A stretch of 64,000 nt of DNA. Origin: an uncultured Bacteroidales bacterium (GTDB lineage Bacteria > Bacteroidota > Bacteroidia > Bacteroidales > Paludibacteraceae). Below, piece by piece: positions 25,873 through 35,258 of the stretch. A program made the position numbers and the translations under genes. The DNA is taken from positions 84,199 to 148,198 of the forward strand of contig CAMUYI010000005.1 of NCBI GenBank assembly GCA_947164985.1, written 5' to 3'. The notes under the pieces are model-generated. The model saw nothing but the letters and a program-made list of their open reading frames with translations. It was not told where the DNA came from and did not search any database. Each line of letters starts with the position of its first letter. Positions within the stretch are counted from its first letter, which is position 1.

Positions 25873-27131
25873 AAGCGTTAATGTTCGGATGGGAGTTTCC
25901 TCCCCATATCTTAGGTGGTTTAGGAACGGCCAGTTACGGTCTGACCCGTGGTATGGCGCAGCAACCTGACATGGAGATCACCTTTGTCATCCCAAAACCC
26001 TGGGGCGATGAAGATCAATCCTTCCTGCGTATCATCGGTGCTAACAGTGTGCCTGTCGTTTGGAAAGAAAACAGTTATGATTACGTCAAACAGCGGATGG
26101 AAGGCCGCATGAGTCCGGAGGAGTATTTCCATTTCCGGAACGGCATTCATTACGACTACCGTCGTATCGGTACCGATGACCTCGGTTGTATCAGTTTCTC
26201 GGGTCGTTATCCCGATAACCTGATTGAGGAGATTGGTAACTACGAAGCGGTAGCGTCTGTACTGGCACACAGTCTCGATTTCGACATCATCCACTCGCAT
26301 GACTGGCTGACCTACCCCGCCGGCGTCTTCGCCAAGCATATCAGCGGTAAGCCGCTGGTCATCCACGTACATGCAACCGATTTCGACCGTAGTCGCGGTA
26401 ACGTCAACCCCACCGTCTTCTCCATCGAGAAACGCGGTATGGAAGAGGCGGATCATATCATATGCGTAAGTAACCTCACGCGCAACACCGTCATCGAGAA
26501 ATACGGAATCGATCCGCGCAAGGTCAGCACGGTGCATAATGCCGTAGAACCCCTGGAGCATCCCGAAGAGTTCACCAAGCCAGAGCGCAAGGACAAACTC
26601 GTTACGTTCCTCGGTCGTATCACGATGCAGAAAGGACCGGAGTACTTCGTCGAAGCCGCAGCACGCGTGCTGAGCAAGACCGATGGTGTTCGTTTCGTCA
26701 TGGCAGGTAGCGGAGACAAGATGACAGAGATGATCGATCTCGTAGCCAAACGCGGTATCGCCGATAAGTTCCATTTCCCGGGCTTCATGCGCGGCAAGCA
26801 GGTACAGCAGATGCTGGCCATGAGCGACGTCTATATCATGCCGTCCGTCAGCGAACCGTTTGGTATCTCTCCGCTGGAGGCGATGCAGGTAGGCTGTCCG
26901 TCGATCATCAGTCATCAGTCCGGTTGCGCAGAGATCCTGAAGCATGCTATCAAGACCGACTACTGGGATATCGACGCCATGGCAGACGCCATCTATGCTA
27001 TCGTCAAGTATCCGGCGATGTACAAGAGTCTGCACGAACTCGGTATGGCCGAAGTGAACAATATCAAGTGGTCCGATGCAGGATTGAAGGTGCGCGCGAT
27101 TTATGACAAAGTCATTAATCACGCTTACTAA
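25869..27131 (+). CDS. GT4-type glycosyltransferase, probable glycogen synthase
   Basis: A 420-residue GT-B fold glycosyltransferase. N-terminal MFGWEFPPHILGGLGTASYGLTRGM resembles the sugar-nucleotide glucan synthases. The C-terminal half has FLGRITMQKGPEYFVEAAARV and PSVSEPFGISPLEAMQVGCPSI with the E-x7-E type motif. Context (debranching enzyme upstream, GH57-like protein downstream) supports alpha-1,4-glucan synthesis. The donor (UDP- or ADP-glucose) is not determinable here. Confidence 0.88.
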   Translation: MKALMFGWEFPPHILGGLGTASYGLTRGMAQQPDMEITFVIPKPWGDEDQSFLRIIGANSVPVVWKENSYDYVKQRMEGRMSPEEYFHFRNGIHYDYRRIGTDDLGCISFSGRYPDNLIEEIGNYEAVASVLAHSLDFDIIHSHDWLTYPAGVFAKHISGKPLVIHVHATDFDRSRGNVNPTVFSIEKRGMEEADHIICVSNLTRNTVIEKYGIDPRKVSTVHNAVEPLEHPEEFTKPERKDKLVTFLGRITMQKGPEYFVEAAARVLSKTDGVRFVMAGSGDKMTEMIDLVAKRGIADKFHFPGFMRGKQVQQMLAMSDVYIMPSVSEPFGISPLEAMQVGCPSIISHQSGCAEILKHAIKTDYWDIDAMADAIYAIVKYPAMYKSLHELGMAEVNNIKWSDAGLKVRAIYDKVINHAY

Positions 27132-27163
27132 TTAAAAATTCAAAATTAAAAATTAAAAATTAA
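27131..27163. repeat. heptamer array (ATTAAAA) in operon spacer
   Basis: ATTAAAA/ATTCAAA units fill the spacer between the GT4 and GH57-like genes, directly before ATG 27168. Confidence 0.8.
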
Positions 27164-27167
27164 TAGT

Positions 27168-28433
27168 ATGAAAAATATATGTTTATGCTTCCAGATGCAC
27201 GCACCGTATCGTCTGAAGCGCTATCGTTTCTTTGAGATCGGTCAGGATCATTACTACTACGATGACATGGCTACCGAAGAGCATGTCAACTGGTTGGTAC
27301 AGACCTCGTATCTGCCGTTGTGCCAAACGATCAAAGATATGATCAACCTCTCCAAAGGTAAGTTCCATTGTGCCATCAGCGTCAGCGGAACGATGATCGA
27401 GATGTTTGAGCAGTTCAACCCTGAGATGATCGATATTCTCAAAGAGTTGGCAGCTACCAAAGCCGTTGAGTTCCTCGCTACGCCGTACGCTTACTCCCTT
27501 GCTTCGGAGTTCAATGAGGCGGAGTTCAAGAAACAACTTAAGTTCCAAGGCGAATTGCTCGAGTCTATCCTCGGCGTCAAGGCACAGACCGTTTGGAATA
27601 CCGAACTGCTCTACACCGACGAGGCAGCTTATAACCTCAACAAGATGGGTTATAAAGTGATCCTCACCGAAGGTGCCAAACATATTCTCAGTTGGAAGAC
27701 CCCGAACAAAGTTTACCAGAGCGCCGGCGCTCCGAAGATGAAAGTACTGCTGCGTAACACCAACCTCAGCGACGAACTCAGTTTCCATTTCTCCGATCCG
27801 GGTTGGGCTAATTTCCCGATTGACGCAGAGAAATACGCGAACATGCTGCAAGCGCTGCCGGAAGGCGAAGAGATCATCAACATCTGGGTAGGTGCCGAGA
27901 CCTTCGGTATCCGTCAGAATGCCGGAACAGGTATCTTCGATTTCCTCAAAGCCCTGCCGTACTACGTTCTCGAGCGTGAGATGGGCTTCATGACCCCGGC
28001 CGAGGCAGCCAAGAAACTGGCGGCAGATGACGTTCTCTCCAGCCCCTATCCTCTCACCTGGAGCGGTGAAGCGAAGGACCTGAGCATCTACACCGGTAAT
28101 GACCTGCAGCAAGAGGCGCTGAACAAACTCTATGCGGTTACGGAGCGCGTACACCTCTGTCAGGACAAGGCCCTCAAGACTAACTGGCTCCGCCTGCAGG
28201 ATGTGAACTATCTGCATTACATGAACCATATCGACCAGGGTGAGACCCAGTTCGAGTCCGCGTACGATGCGTTCATCAATTATATGAACATCCTCTCTGA
28301 CTTCCTGCAGACCGTCGAAGAACAATATCCGACAACGATCGAAAACGAAGAGTTGAACGAACTGCTCAAGACCATCCGCAACCAGGAGGAGGAGATTCAA
28401 CTTCTTCAAGCAAAGCTTAAGAAGAAGAATTGA
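27168..28433 (+). CDS. GH57-family protein, catalytic site possibly degenerate
   Basis: A 421-residue protein of the GH57 alpha-amylase/branching type (N-terminal CLCFQMHAPYRLKRYRFF, HYYYDD, VSGTMIEM). The first catalytic region is VWNTELLY, with Glu146 likely the nucleophile. The region that normally reads like MDYETFGEHQW with the acid/base Asp here reads WVGAETFGIRQ, so Gly242 takes the Asp position. A C-terminal helical extension ends in a coiled coil (NQEEEIQLLQAKLKKKN). It is in the glycogen operon, so it may be a non-catalytic or altered partner in glucan metabolism. Confidence 0.85.
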   Translation: MKNICLCFQMHAPYRLKRYRFFEIGQDHYYYDDMATEEHVNWLVQTSYLPLCQTIKDMINLSKGKFHCAISVSGTMIEMFEQFNPEMIDILKELAATKAVEFLATPYAYSLASEFNEAEFKKQLKFQGELLESILGVKAQTVWNTELLYTDEAAYNLNKMGYKVILTEGAKHILSWKTPNKVYQSAGAPKMKVLLRNTNLSDELSFHFSDPGWANFPIDAEKYANMLQALPEGEEIINIWVGAETFGIRQNAGTGIFDFLKALPYYVLEREMGFMTPAEAAKKLAADDVLSSPYPLTWSGEAKDLSIYTGNDLQQEALNKLYAVTERVHLCQDKALKTNWLRLQDVNYLHYMNHIDQGETQFESAYDAFINYMNILSDFLQTVEEQYPTTIENEELNELLKTIRNQEEEIQLLQAKLKKKN

Positions 28434-28468
28434 AAATTGAAGATTGAAAATTTAAGATTTGAAATTCA
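28434..28468. repeat. heptamer array overlapping the porin start
   Basis: ATTGAAA, ATTGAAG, ATTGAAA and related units run from the spacer into codons 1-4 of the porin gene. Confidence 0.75.
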
Positions 28469-30408
28469 AACGTAGTTTGATAGTATTAGTTCTGTTGGCA
28501 GCGACCCTTGTGGCCGCTGCCAAACAGCCCCGTACACAGACCGTGGTACGTACCTGGACCATGCCCGGGTACACGGCTGTGGCGGATACCATCCCCTTTA
28601 CCGACACCGTCATGCTCAACTACCACGATGTCGATGTACAGCAACTATACTCACTCAGCAGCGCCATGAACGGCAACGTACTCGTATCCCCCATCGAGAG
28701 CCGTGTCGTCAACGACCGACTCAAGACCATCGAGGACCCCTTTGCATGGAGCCTCACACCCTATGTCGTCACGCCGCAGCAACAACGCTTCTTCAACTCC
28801 ACCACTCCCTTCTCGACCATCGCGTACAAGAAAGGGTTCGTCAATAAACACGAAGAGAACGATATCGACTTCCTCTTCACGGGAAACATCAACCGCAACC
28901 TCAACCTCGGTCTCGAGATGGACTATCTCAACTCCGTCGGCCACTATGCCAACACTGCCGGTAAACTGTTCCGCGGTTCCCTCTGGGGCAGCTACACCGG
29001 GGACCATTATAGCATGCATGCCGCCTTCGGGTGGAGTTCACTCAATTCGTTCAACAACGGTGGTCTGGAAGACGTCAGCCTGCTCAGCGGTAGTCTCAAC
29101 CCCGAAGATATACCCGTGCGACTCAACGCCATGATCGGTTATCGCTACCTCAGCGGTTTCCTTCATAACCAGTACGCCATCACCCAAGAACGGGAGTACC
29201 ACGACACCATCGAAGTGATCGAAGACGGACGACGCGTCAAACACGACACGATCAAGGTAAAGCATATCCCCCTCATGACTTTCAGTCATATCTTCGAGAC
29301 CAATAACTCCAACAGGCGGTACATCGAGAAAGACGCGAACCAGAATTTCTACGACACCACCTATTACAACTCCACCAACACCAGTGACTCAACGGATGTT
29401 CTCACCATCCGCAACACCCTTGCCGTCACCTTCTGCGAAGCATATAACACCAAGCTCCGCTTCGGTTTTACGGTCTTCGCTATGAACGAGTGCCAGCGCT
29501 TCCTCAACGACAGCGTGCCCTACGATCCGGATAGTATATACGACTACCGCTGGACCAATAACACCTTCGTTGGCGGAGCGATCCACAAGCATAGCGGCGC
29601 TAACGTGCGCTATCATGTCGAAGGAAAAGTGTGCGTCCTGGGGTATAAGATCGGTGAGTTCGATGTAAACGGAAAACTCGCTACGCAGTTCAACGCCGGC
29701 GGATACCCGCTTATCATTAACGCACGCGCCTACGCCAAGAGCGAGACGCCGAACTACTACCTACAGTCCTACCGATCCAACCATATCCGGTGGAATAATC
29801 ATTTCGGTTTCACCTATCGTTTCCTCGGTGGAGCGACCGTCGCCTATGCCTACCAATGGATTAAACCGCGGATCGACTTCAGTTTTGAGAACCAGACCAA
29901 CCCCATCTACGTCTCCGCAACCGACTGGAAACCGCGGCAGTATAACGGTAACGTACAGATCATCACCGGCGATGTCGGACTCGACCTGACTACCCCCTGG
30001 ATCAACCTCGAGAACCGCGCCGTCATCCAACATAGCACCAACGACAGCGTGCTGCCTGTCCCCCTCGTCATCTTGCAACACCGGCTCTACTACCACGGTA
30101 CGTGGTTCAAAGCCCTCGATGCACAGATAGGTGTGGACCTGCGCTATTTTACCCAATATCATGCACCGGTGCTCTGTCCGTCCACCGGCATGTTTGCTAC
30201 CCAACAGGACACCAAGATAGGTAACTATCCCTGGATGAACGTGTACGCCAATTTCTACGTTCGGTCCATCCACTTGCGCTTCTTTGCGCAGTATCAACAT
30301 TTCAACCACCTGTTTATGAAACAGAACATCGGTTATCTCACCATGCCGGACTACCCCACCAACCGCGATGTCTTCCGTGCCGGTGTCGCATGGCATTTCT
30401 ATAATTAA
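28459..30408 (+). CDS. putative outer-membrane porin
   Basis: A 649-residue protein with a signal peptide (KFKRSLIVLVLLAATLVAAA) and alternating beta-strand pattern through the C-terminus, ending in Phe-Tyr-Asn (AGVAWHFYN), typical of the Bacteroidetes 'putative porin' family. No ATG precedes the signal peptide: the only in-frame start is TTG at 28459 within the heptamer array. The next ATG would remove the signal. Its closeness to the glycogen genes may reflect chance or carbohydrate uptake. Confidence 0.75.
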   Translation: MKFKRSLIVLVLLAATLVAAAKQPRTQTVVRTWTMPGYTAVADTIPFTDTVMLNYHDVDVQQLYSLSSAMNGNVLVSPIESRVVNDRLKTIEDPFAWSLTPYVVTPQQQRFFNSTTPFSTIAYKKGFVNKHEENDIDFLFTGNINRNLNLGLEMDYLNSVGHYANTAGKLFRGSLWGSYTGDHYSMHAAFGWSSLNSFNNGGLEDVSLLSGSLNPEDIPVRLNAMIGYRYLSGFLHNQYAITQEREYHDTIEVIEDGRRVKHDTIKVKHIPLMTFSHIFETNNSNRRYIEKDANQNFYDTTYYNSTNTSDSTDVLTIRNTLAVTFCEAYNTKLRFGFTVFAMNECQRFLNDSVPYDPDSIYDYRWTNNTFVGGAIHKHSGANVRYHVEGKVCVLGYKIGEFDVNGKLATQFNAGGYPLIINARAYAKSETPNYYLQSYRSNHIRWNNHFGFTYRFLGGATVAYAYQWIKPRIDFSFENQTNPIYVSATDWKPRQYNGNVQIITGDVGLDLTTPWINLENRAVIQHSTNDSVLPVPLVILQHRLYYHGTWFKALDAQIGVDLRYFTQYHAPVLCPSTGMFATQQDTKIGNYPWMNVYANFYVRSIHLRFFAQYQHFNHLFMKQNIGYLTMPDYPTNRDVFRAGVAWHFYN

Positions 30409-30442
30409 TCTGAAATTTGAAATTTGAAATCATAAATATTTA

Positions 30443-32713
30443 ATGATCATAACGCAAAACTTAAATAAGATACTCTTCTATGCGCATGATGAGGCGGAGC
30501 GCTTACGGAACAAGACCGTCGAACCCGAACACCTGCTGCTGGCGATCATCCGTCTCGGCGAAGGATCGGCCTACGATGCCCTCATGCAAGCCTTCTTCGA
30601 TCCCGTCAAAGCGAAGAAAGAACTGGACGATGACCTGCGGGAGCAAGAACCCGGACTGGCGCAACCCGTCACACGTAGTGCACAAGTGGAGCGTATTATC
30701 CGTATAGCCGAAGGCATCAGCCGCGAGTACAACGCACAGGCCATCGGTTCGATCCACCTGCTTCTCGCCATCCTGCGCGAACAGATCAACCGCGCCGCTA
30801 TCTACCTCGAGAATATATGGACCGTTACCTACCCTAAACTGGTCGAGATATACGGTCAACCGCATAACACGACTGAGAACCCGCAGGACAGTTCCGAGTC
30901 CATGGGAGACGTCAACGATAGTTGGCAACCCCAACGCAATAACCGTAAGAACAGTGCCACAACCGCCATCGACAAGTACGGTCATGACCTCACCAAACAG
31001 GCCGAACAAGGTCTGCTCGACCCCGTCGTAGGACGCGAAGTGGAGATCGAACGCGTCATTCAGATTCTCAGTCGGCGCAAGAAGAACAACCCCATCCTCA
31101 TCGGCGAACCCGGTGTCGGTAAGTCCGCCATCGTCGAAGGACTCGCACTCCGTATCGTCACCCAAGAGGCGGGTGCACTGCGTGGCAAACGGATCGTGAC
31201 CCTTGACATAGCGGCCATGGTGGCAGGCACCACTTACCGCGGACAGTTCGAGGAACGTATGAAACAGGTCATCACCGAACTGCAGACCCATCCCGAGATT
31301 ATCCTTTTCATCGACGAGATACATACCCTCATCGGTGCCGGTAACGCTTCCGGTTCACTCGATGCGGCGAACATCATGAAACCCGCCCTGGCACGCGGCG
31401 AAGTGCAGTGCATCGGTGCTACCACTACCGCTGAATACGCCAAGTCCATCGAGAAAGACGGGGCACTCGAAAGACGCTTCCAAAAAGTACCAGTTCGTCC
31501 TACCACCGCCGATGAGACCATCGATATCCTCTCGCGCCTGAGCGAACACTACGCATCGTACCACCATGTCGTCTATACCGACGATATCATCCGTACCTGC
31601 GTCAACCTCAGTGAACGCTACCTCACCGACCGCGCCTTCCCCGACAAAGCGATTGACGTCATGGACGAAGTAGGCGCGCGTTCCCATGCACGCCAGACCG
31701 CTATCGGCGAACCGGGCGAGGCGCCCTATGTCATCACCGCCGACGATGTGGCGAACGTCGTCAGTATGATGTCCGGCGTACCCGTACAACGCGTCGCTAC
31801 CGCCGAGAACGAACGACTCCGCTCCATGGCCGATACGCTCAAGAAAAAAGTGATCGGACAAGACCAGGCCGTCGAGACCGTTGTACGCGCTATCCAACGC
31901 AGCCGACTCGGACTACGTGACCCCAAACGCCCCATCGGCACCTTCTTCTTCCTCGGACAGACCGGCGTCGGGAAGACCTATCTCGCGCAGTGCCTCGCCG
32001 AAGAACTGTTCGGTTCCAAAGAGGCACTCATCCGCTTCGATATGTCCGAATATATGGAGAAACATACCGTCAGCCTCCTCGTCGGCGCACCTCCGGGATA
32101 CGTCGCACACGAAGATGGCGGTAAACTGACCGAAGCCGTTCGACGCAAACCCTATTCCATCGTTCTCTTCGATGAGATAGAGAAAGCGCATCCCGATATC
32201 TTCAACGTCCTGCTGCAGGTACTGGACGAAGGACGACTCACTGACCGTCAGGGACATAACGTCGATTTTCGCAACACCATCATCGTCCTTACCTCCAACG
32301 TAGGCACACGCCAACTGCAGGAGTTCGGAGCCGGCATCGGTTTCGGAGCACAGGAACTGGACGCCAAACGGGCTCACGACACCCTCCTCAAGGCACTTCA
32401 GAAACAATTCCCGCCGGAGTTCGTCAACCGTATCGATAATGTCGTTACCTTCGATGCCCTCAACCGCGACTCCATCACCCGGATCGTTCGCTACGAGGTC
32501 TGTCTGCTGCAGCAACGACTCAAAGCGCAAGGACATCAACTAACCGTCTCCGCACAGGCTATCGAACAGCTTGTCGATAAGAGTATGGATACCAAAAACG
32601 GCGCACGACCCGTCAAAAGAGCCGTCCAGACTTACCTTGAGGACCCGCTCACCGACATCCTCCTGCGCCGACCCGATCAGAAAAAAATAACAATTAAATC
32701 AATAAACATATGA
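30443..32713 (+). CDS. clpA: ClpA-type AAA+ chaperone subunit of Clp protease
   Basis: A 756-residue double-AAA+ unfoldase. Clp N-domain repeats (residues about 5-140), D1 with Walker A GEPGVGKS (221-228) and Walker [12 protein letters not shown]2 with GQTGVGKT and [10 protein letters not shown]. No UVR or coiled-coil M-domain between D1 and D2, hence ClpA-like rather than ClpC/ClpB. The IGF tripeptide in [10 protein letters not shown] fits a ClpP-docking loop. It overlaps trxA by ATGA, which suggests joint expression in protein quality control. Confidence 0.9.
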   Translation: MIITQNLNKILFYAHDEAERLRNKTVEPEHLLLAIIRLGEGSAYDALMQAFFDPVKAKKELDDDLREQEPGLAQPVTRSAQVERIIRIAEGISREYNAQAIGSIHLLLAILREQINRAAIYLENIWTVTYPKLVEIYGQPHNTTENPQDSSESMGDVNDSWQPQRNNRKNSATTAIDKYGHDLTKQAEQGLLDPVVGREVEIERVIQILSRRKKNNPILIGEPGVGKSAIVEGLALRIVTQEAGALRGKRIVTLDIAAMVAGTTYRGQFEERMKQVITELQTHPEIILFIDEIHTLIGAGNASGSLDAANIMKPALARGEVQCIGATTTAEYAKSIEKDGALERRFQKVPVRPTTADETIDILSRLSEHYASYHHVVYTDDIIRTCVNLSERYLTDRAFPDKAIDVMDEVGARSHARQTAIGEPGEAPYVITADDVANVVSMMSGVPVQRVATAENERLRSMADTLKKKVIGQDQAVETVVRAIQRSRLGLRDPKRPIGTFFFLGQTGVGKTYLAQCLAEELFGSKEALIRFDMSEYMEKHTVSLLVGAPPGYVAHEDGGKLTEAVRRKPYSIVLFDEIEKAHPDIFNVLLQVLDEGRLTDRQGHNVDFRNTIIVLTSNVGTRQLQEFGAGIGFGAQELDAKRAHDTLLKALQKQFPPEFVNRIDNVVTFDALNRDSITRIVRYEVCLLQQRLKAQGHQLTVSAQAIEQLVDKSMDTKNGARPVKRAVQTYLEDPLTDILLRRPDQKKITIKSINI

Positions 32714-33024
32714 CAGTAGAAATTACAGATGCGAACATCAAAGACATGATCGCTTCAGGCAAACCTTTAGTAGTAGATTTTTGGGCAGCATGGTGCGGAC
32801 CCTGCAAGATGATGCTCCCCATCCTCGAAGAACTCTCTAACGACTACGACGGACGTGTCATCGTCGGCAAACTGAATGTCGATGAGAACCCCGAGACATG
32901 CGAGCAGTACGGTATCATGAATATCCCTACCATGCTCTTCTTCCAGAACGGCGAACTCGTTAATCGCCACGTTGGAGCATGCCGCAAACAGGACCTTGCA
33001 CAACTTTTTGACGCTATTTTGTAA
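32710..33024 (+). CDS. trxA: thioredoxin
   Basis: A 104-residue cytoplasmic thioredoxin with active site WCGPCK (28-33), VDFWAAW before it and the cis-Pro segment NIPTMLFF. Normal family length. Its ATG overlaps the clpA stop. Confidence 0.95.
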   Translation: MTVEITDANIKDMIASGKPLVVDFWAAWCGPCKMMLPILEELSNDYDGRVIVGKLNVDENPETCEQYGIMNIPTMLFFQNGELVNRHVGACRKQDLAQLFDAIL

Positions 33025-33041
33025 AAAAAATGCGCAAAAAT

Positions 33042-33072
33042 TTGCGTATGTCAAAAAAAAGCAGTACCTTTG
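33042..33072 (+). promoter_or_regulatory. promoter of tRNA-Arg and probably rpoD
   Basis: Plus strand -33 TTG (33042-33044, in TTTGCGTATGTCAAA), 20-bp spacer, -7 TACCTTTG (33065-33072). The -33 box also forms part of a short hairpin (33031-33050) after trxA. Confidence 0.75.
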
Positions 33073-33082
33073 CGCCCTATTT

Positions 33083-33120
33083 TGCCTAACTAGGCACGGT
33101 TTTTGTGTGCCTATAGGCAC
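33083..33120 (+). repeat. two palindromes in the tRNA leader
   Basis: TGCCTAACTAGGCA (33083-33096) and GTGCCTATAGGCAC (33107-33120), each followed by CGGT or GGT. They lie between the promoter and the first base of the tRNA, so the pre-tRNA 5' leader would fold into two hairpins. Confidence 0.8.
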
Positions 33121-33194
33121 GGTCCGGTAGCTCAGCTGGATAGAGCAACAGCCTTCTAAGCTGTGGGTCTCGGGTTCGAATCCCGACCGGATCA
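33121..33194 (+). tRNA. tRNA-Arg (anticodon TCT)
   Basis: A 74-nt cloverleaf: acceptor GGTCCGG/CCGGATC, D-arm GCTC..GAGC, anticodon stem ACAGC/GCTGT with loop CTTCTAA (anticodon 33155-33157), T-arm CGGGTTCGAATCCCG. Discriminator A. CCA is not encoded. Reads AGA codons. Confidence 0.95.
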
Positions 33195-33220
33195 CTTCGC
33201 GCGAGCTAAGGCTCAATACG

Positions 33221-33240
33221 ATGAACAAATAATTGTTCAT
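33221..33240 (+). other. small hairpin after tRNA-Arg
   Basis: ATGAACAA/TTGTTCAT stem with a 4-nt loop. No T run follows. Could be a processing or pausing site. Confidence 0.4.
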
Positions 33241-33266
33241 ATGAATTTTCGCCTTGCTCTCGCTCT

Positions 33267-33290
33267 CCCCACAAATTAAAATTTGTGGGG
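33267..33290 (+). terminator. hairpin between tRNA-Arg and rpoD
   Basis: Perfect CCCCACAAATT/AATTTGTGGGG stem, 2-nt loop, 34 nt before the rpoD start. No T run follows, so it may be a leaky terminator or part of the rpoD leader. Confidence 0.55.
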
Positions 33291-33324
33291 ACCCCAATAT
33301 AAAAAAATATAGTTATTACTATAC

Positions 33325-34185
33325 ATGCGTCAATTAAAAATTACAAAATCAATCACCAACCGTGAGTCAGCCAGTCTCGACAAGTATCTCCAGGAGATCG
33401 GTCGAGAGGATCTGATCTCCGTGGACCGCGAGGTAGAGCTGGCAGGTCGTATCCGTAATGGAGACCGCGCTGCCCTGGAAGAACTGGTCAGAAGTAACCT
33501 CCGCTTCGTCGTTTCTGTGGCCAAGCAGTACCAGAACCAAGGTCTTAGCCTTCCTGATTTGATCAATGAAGGTAACCTCGGCCTGATCAAAGCCGCAGAG
33601 AAATTCGACGAGACACGTGGCTTCAAGTTCATCTCCTACGCAGTATGGTGGATCCGCCAGTCCATCCTACAGGCATTAGCCGAACAGAGTCGTATCGTTC
33701 GTCTGCCCCTTAACCAGGTAGGCTCGATGAACAAGATCAACAAGGCCCTGCAACGCTTCGAACAAGAGCACGAAAGACGCCCGAGCGCCGAAGAGCTCGC
33801 CGAAGCACTCGACATGCCGGTGGATAAGATTGCTGAGACGCTTAAGATGTCGGGACGACACGTCAGTGTCGATGCACCCTTTGTGGAAGGAGAGGACAAC
33901 AGTCTGATCGACGTGATGGTCAACGAGGATTCGCCAAATGCGGACCGTGGCCTTATTAATGAGTCGCTCTCCACCGAGATAAGCCGTGCACTCGCCACCC
34001 TTACCCCACGTGAAGCAGACATCCTGCGTAAGTTCTTTGGAATCGGTACACCCGAGAAATCGCTCGAAGAGATTGGAGATGAACTTCATCTCACCCGCGA
34101 ACGTGTGCGCCAGATCAAAGAGAAAGCAATCCACAAACTCGAATCCGGTCAACGAAGTCGTATCCTGATGACTTACCTTGGGTAA
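33325..34185 (+). CDS. rpoD: primary RNA polymerase sigma factor (sigma-ABfr type)
   Basis: A 286-residue sigma-70 factor of the short Bacteroidetes kind lacking region 1.1. Region 1.2 [15 protein letters not shown], region 2 [18 protein letters not shown]...[14 protein letters not shown]...[14 protein letters not shown], region 3, and region 4.2 [24 protein letters not shown]. It recognises the TTTG/TAnnTTTG promoters listed in this window. Followed by a strong terminator. Confidence 0.96.
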   Translation: MRQLKITKSITNRESASLDKYLQEIGREDLISVDREVELAGRIRNGDRAALEELVRSNLRFVVSVAKQYQNQGLSLPDLINEGNLGLIKAAEKFDETRGFKFISYAVWWIRQSILQALAEQSRIVRLPLNQVGSMNKINKALQRFEQEHERRPSAEELAEALDMPVDKIAETLKMSGRHVSVDAPFVEGEDNSLIDVMVNEDSPNADRGLINESLSTEISRALATLTPREADILRKFFGIGTPEKSLEEIGDELHLTRERVRQIKEKAIHKLESGQRSRILMTYLG

Positions 34186-34189
34186 AACC

Positions 34190-34217
34190 AACGCCTCCCG
34201 ACAAGGAGGCGTTTTTC
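34190..34217 (+). terminator. rpoD terminator
   Basis: AACGCCTCC/GGAGGCGTT stem with a 6-nt loop followed by TTTTT. Confidence 0.92.
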
Positions 34218-34221
34218 GTAT

Positions 34222-34407
34222 CTAATCAAATAGCGTCGGTTCGTCGCGTTCCATCTGCTTCAGGATCGTACGCATCAGCGTTTCACGAATTAACCGACTT
34301 CGGTTACCCACATTATACTGCGCGCAGTAACGATCCAACGCACGCATCTCACTCTCATTCAACATGATCGAGACCTTGAACTCACGGGGTGCCTTCTGAG
34401 ATGCCAT
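34222..34407 (-). CDS. small ribbon-helix-helix-like protein
   Basis: A 61-residue protein (MASQKAPREFKVSIMLNESEM...NRSRLIRETLMRTIL) with a beta-strand followed by two helices, the pattern of MetJ/Arc-type DNA-binding proteins. It starts 5 nt after the stop of the outer-membrane protein gene and is probably its operon partner. Target unknown. Confidence 0.75.
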   Translation of the reverse strand: MASQKAPREFKVSIMLNESEMRALDRYCAQYNVGNRSRLIRETLMRTILKQMERDEPTLFD

Positions 34408-34412
34408 ATCCT

Positions 34413-35204
34413 TTAGAAATAAAAAGCCAATTTAATACCGGTCGTCACCAGACTACGACCCGCCGTATGGGTAAACTTCAACTCATTGATTTCCGTCGTC
34501 ACCGGCATCATCGCCTGCTGGAACTGCGCAAAAGCCACAACACTGATCGCACTCTTCGGGGTCATCTGACAACGATATCCAAAGTCTGCACCGGCATATA
34601 ATCCACCTAAGTACTCCTTCGACAGCGCGATACCATACCCCACACTCACGCCAAAGACCGGCGCATGCTTCTGCTCCGTGAACGGCATACGTACCGCTAC
34701 CTGGATCGGCAGGAAATTATACTTATCCGCACCGATAAACAGTCCGTGATAACCCACTCCGCCGCCGACAAACACATGTCGGCCACCGATATGATGCGAA
34801 CCCACCAACAGGTCTGCACTCGCACCGCCGCCTACTGCCTCTCCCGGTTGAATAGCCGCACCACCGGCTATCTCCACTAAGATTGATGCCTTCTTCGGCG
34901 TTGTGATATCCGGCAATTTCTCCGCTTCTAGTTGTTGCAGACGCTCTAACTCTTTCGCCTGCCGCTCCGCCTCAGCTTTCTCCTTCGCCTCAATCTCCGC
35001 CATCTGCGCATCCGTTAACACCTGCGCCACATCCGTCCGCGGGTACTGAAAACGCGCACCCTCGTCCGTACGAACAACCACCACCTCTTCGTTCTCAAAG
35101 AGGATCGTGCCCTTCACGCGTGCGCCCGTACGTAGTACTATGGTTTCCGCGTGCGCGCATGCGAGAACCATCAAAAAGCATATGGATAAGGCTATCTTTC
35201 TCAT
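34413..35204 (-). CDS. outer-membrane beta-barrel protein
   Basis: From MRKIALSICFLMVLACAHA, a 263-residue exported protein. After the signal comes a small beta-domain (IVLRTGARVKGTILFENEEVVVVRT, residues about 20-60), a Lys/Glu/Ala coiled-coil linker (65-100) and a C-terminal barrel ending in Phe-Tyr-Phe (GIKLAFYF). The ATG 13 codons upstream (35243) lies within the promoter, so ATG 35204 is chosen. Function unknown. Confidence 0.75.
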   Translation of the reverse strand: MRKIALSICFLMVLACAHAETIVLRTGARVKGTILFENEEVVVVRTDEGARFQYPRTDVAQVLTDAQMAEIEAKEKAEAERQAKELERLQQLEAEKLPDITTPKKASILVEIAGGAAIQPGEAVGGGASADLLVGSHHIGGRHVFVGGGVGYHGLFIGADKYNFLPIQVAVRMPFTEQKHAPVFGVSVGYGIALSKEYLGGLYAGADFGYRCQMTPKSAISVVAFAQFQQAMMPVTTEINELKFTHTAGRSLVTTGIKLAFYF

Positions 35205-35212
35205 ATCGGCTG

Positions 35213-35244
35213 CAAAGTTACAAAATAATTTGCATATATGCAAA
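35213..35244 (-). promoter_or_regulatory. promoter of the barrel protein gene
   Basis: Minus strand -33 TTTG (35241-35244, within TTGCATATATGCAA), 20-bp spacer, -7 TAACTTTG (35213-35220). Confidence 0.82.
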
Positions 35245-35258
35245 ATTTTGTATGATTT

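Noticed and set aside
33031..33050. Hairpin after trxA as an intrinsic terminator
   Set aside because: No T run follows and it overlaps the -33 box of the tRNA promoter.
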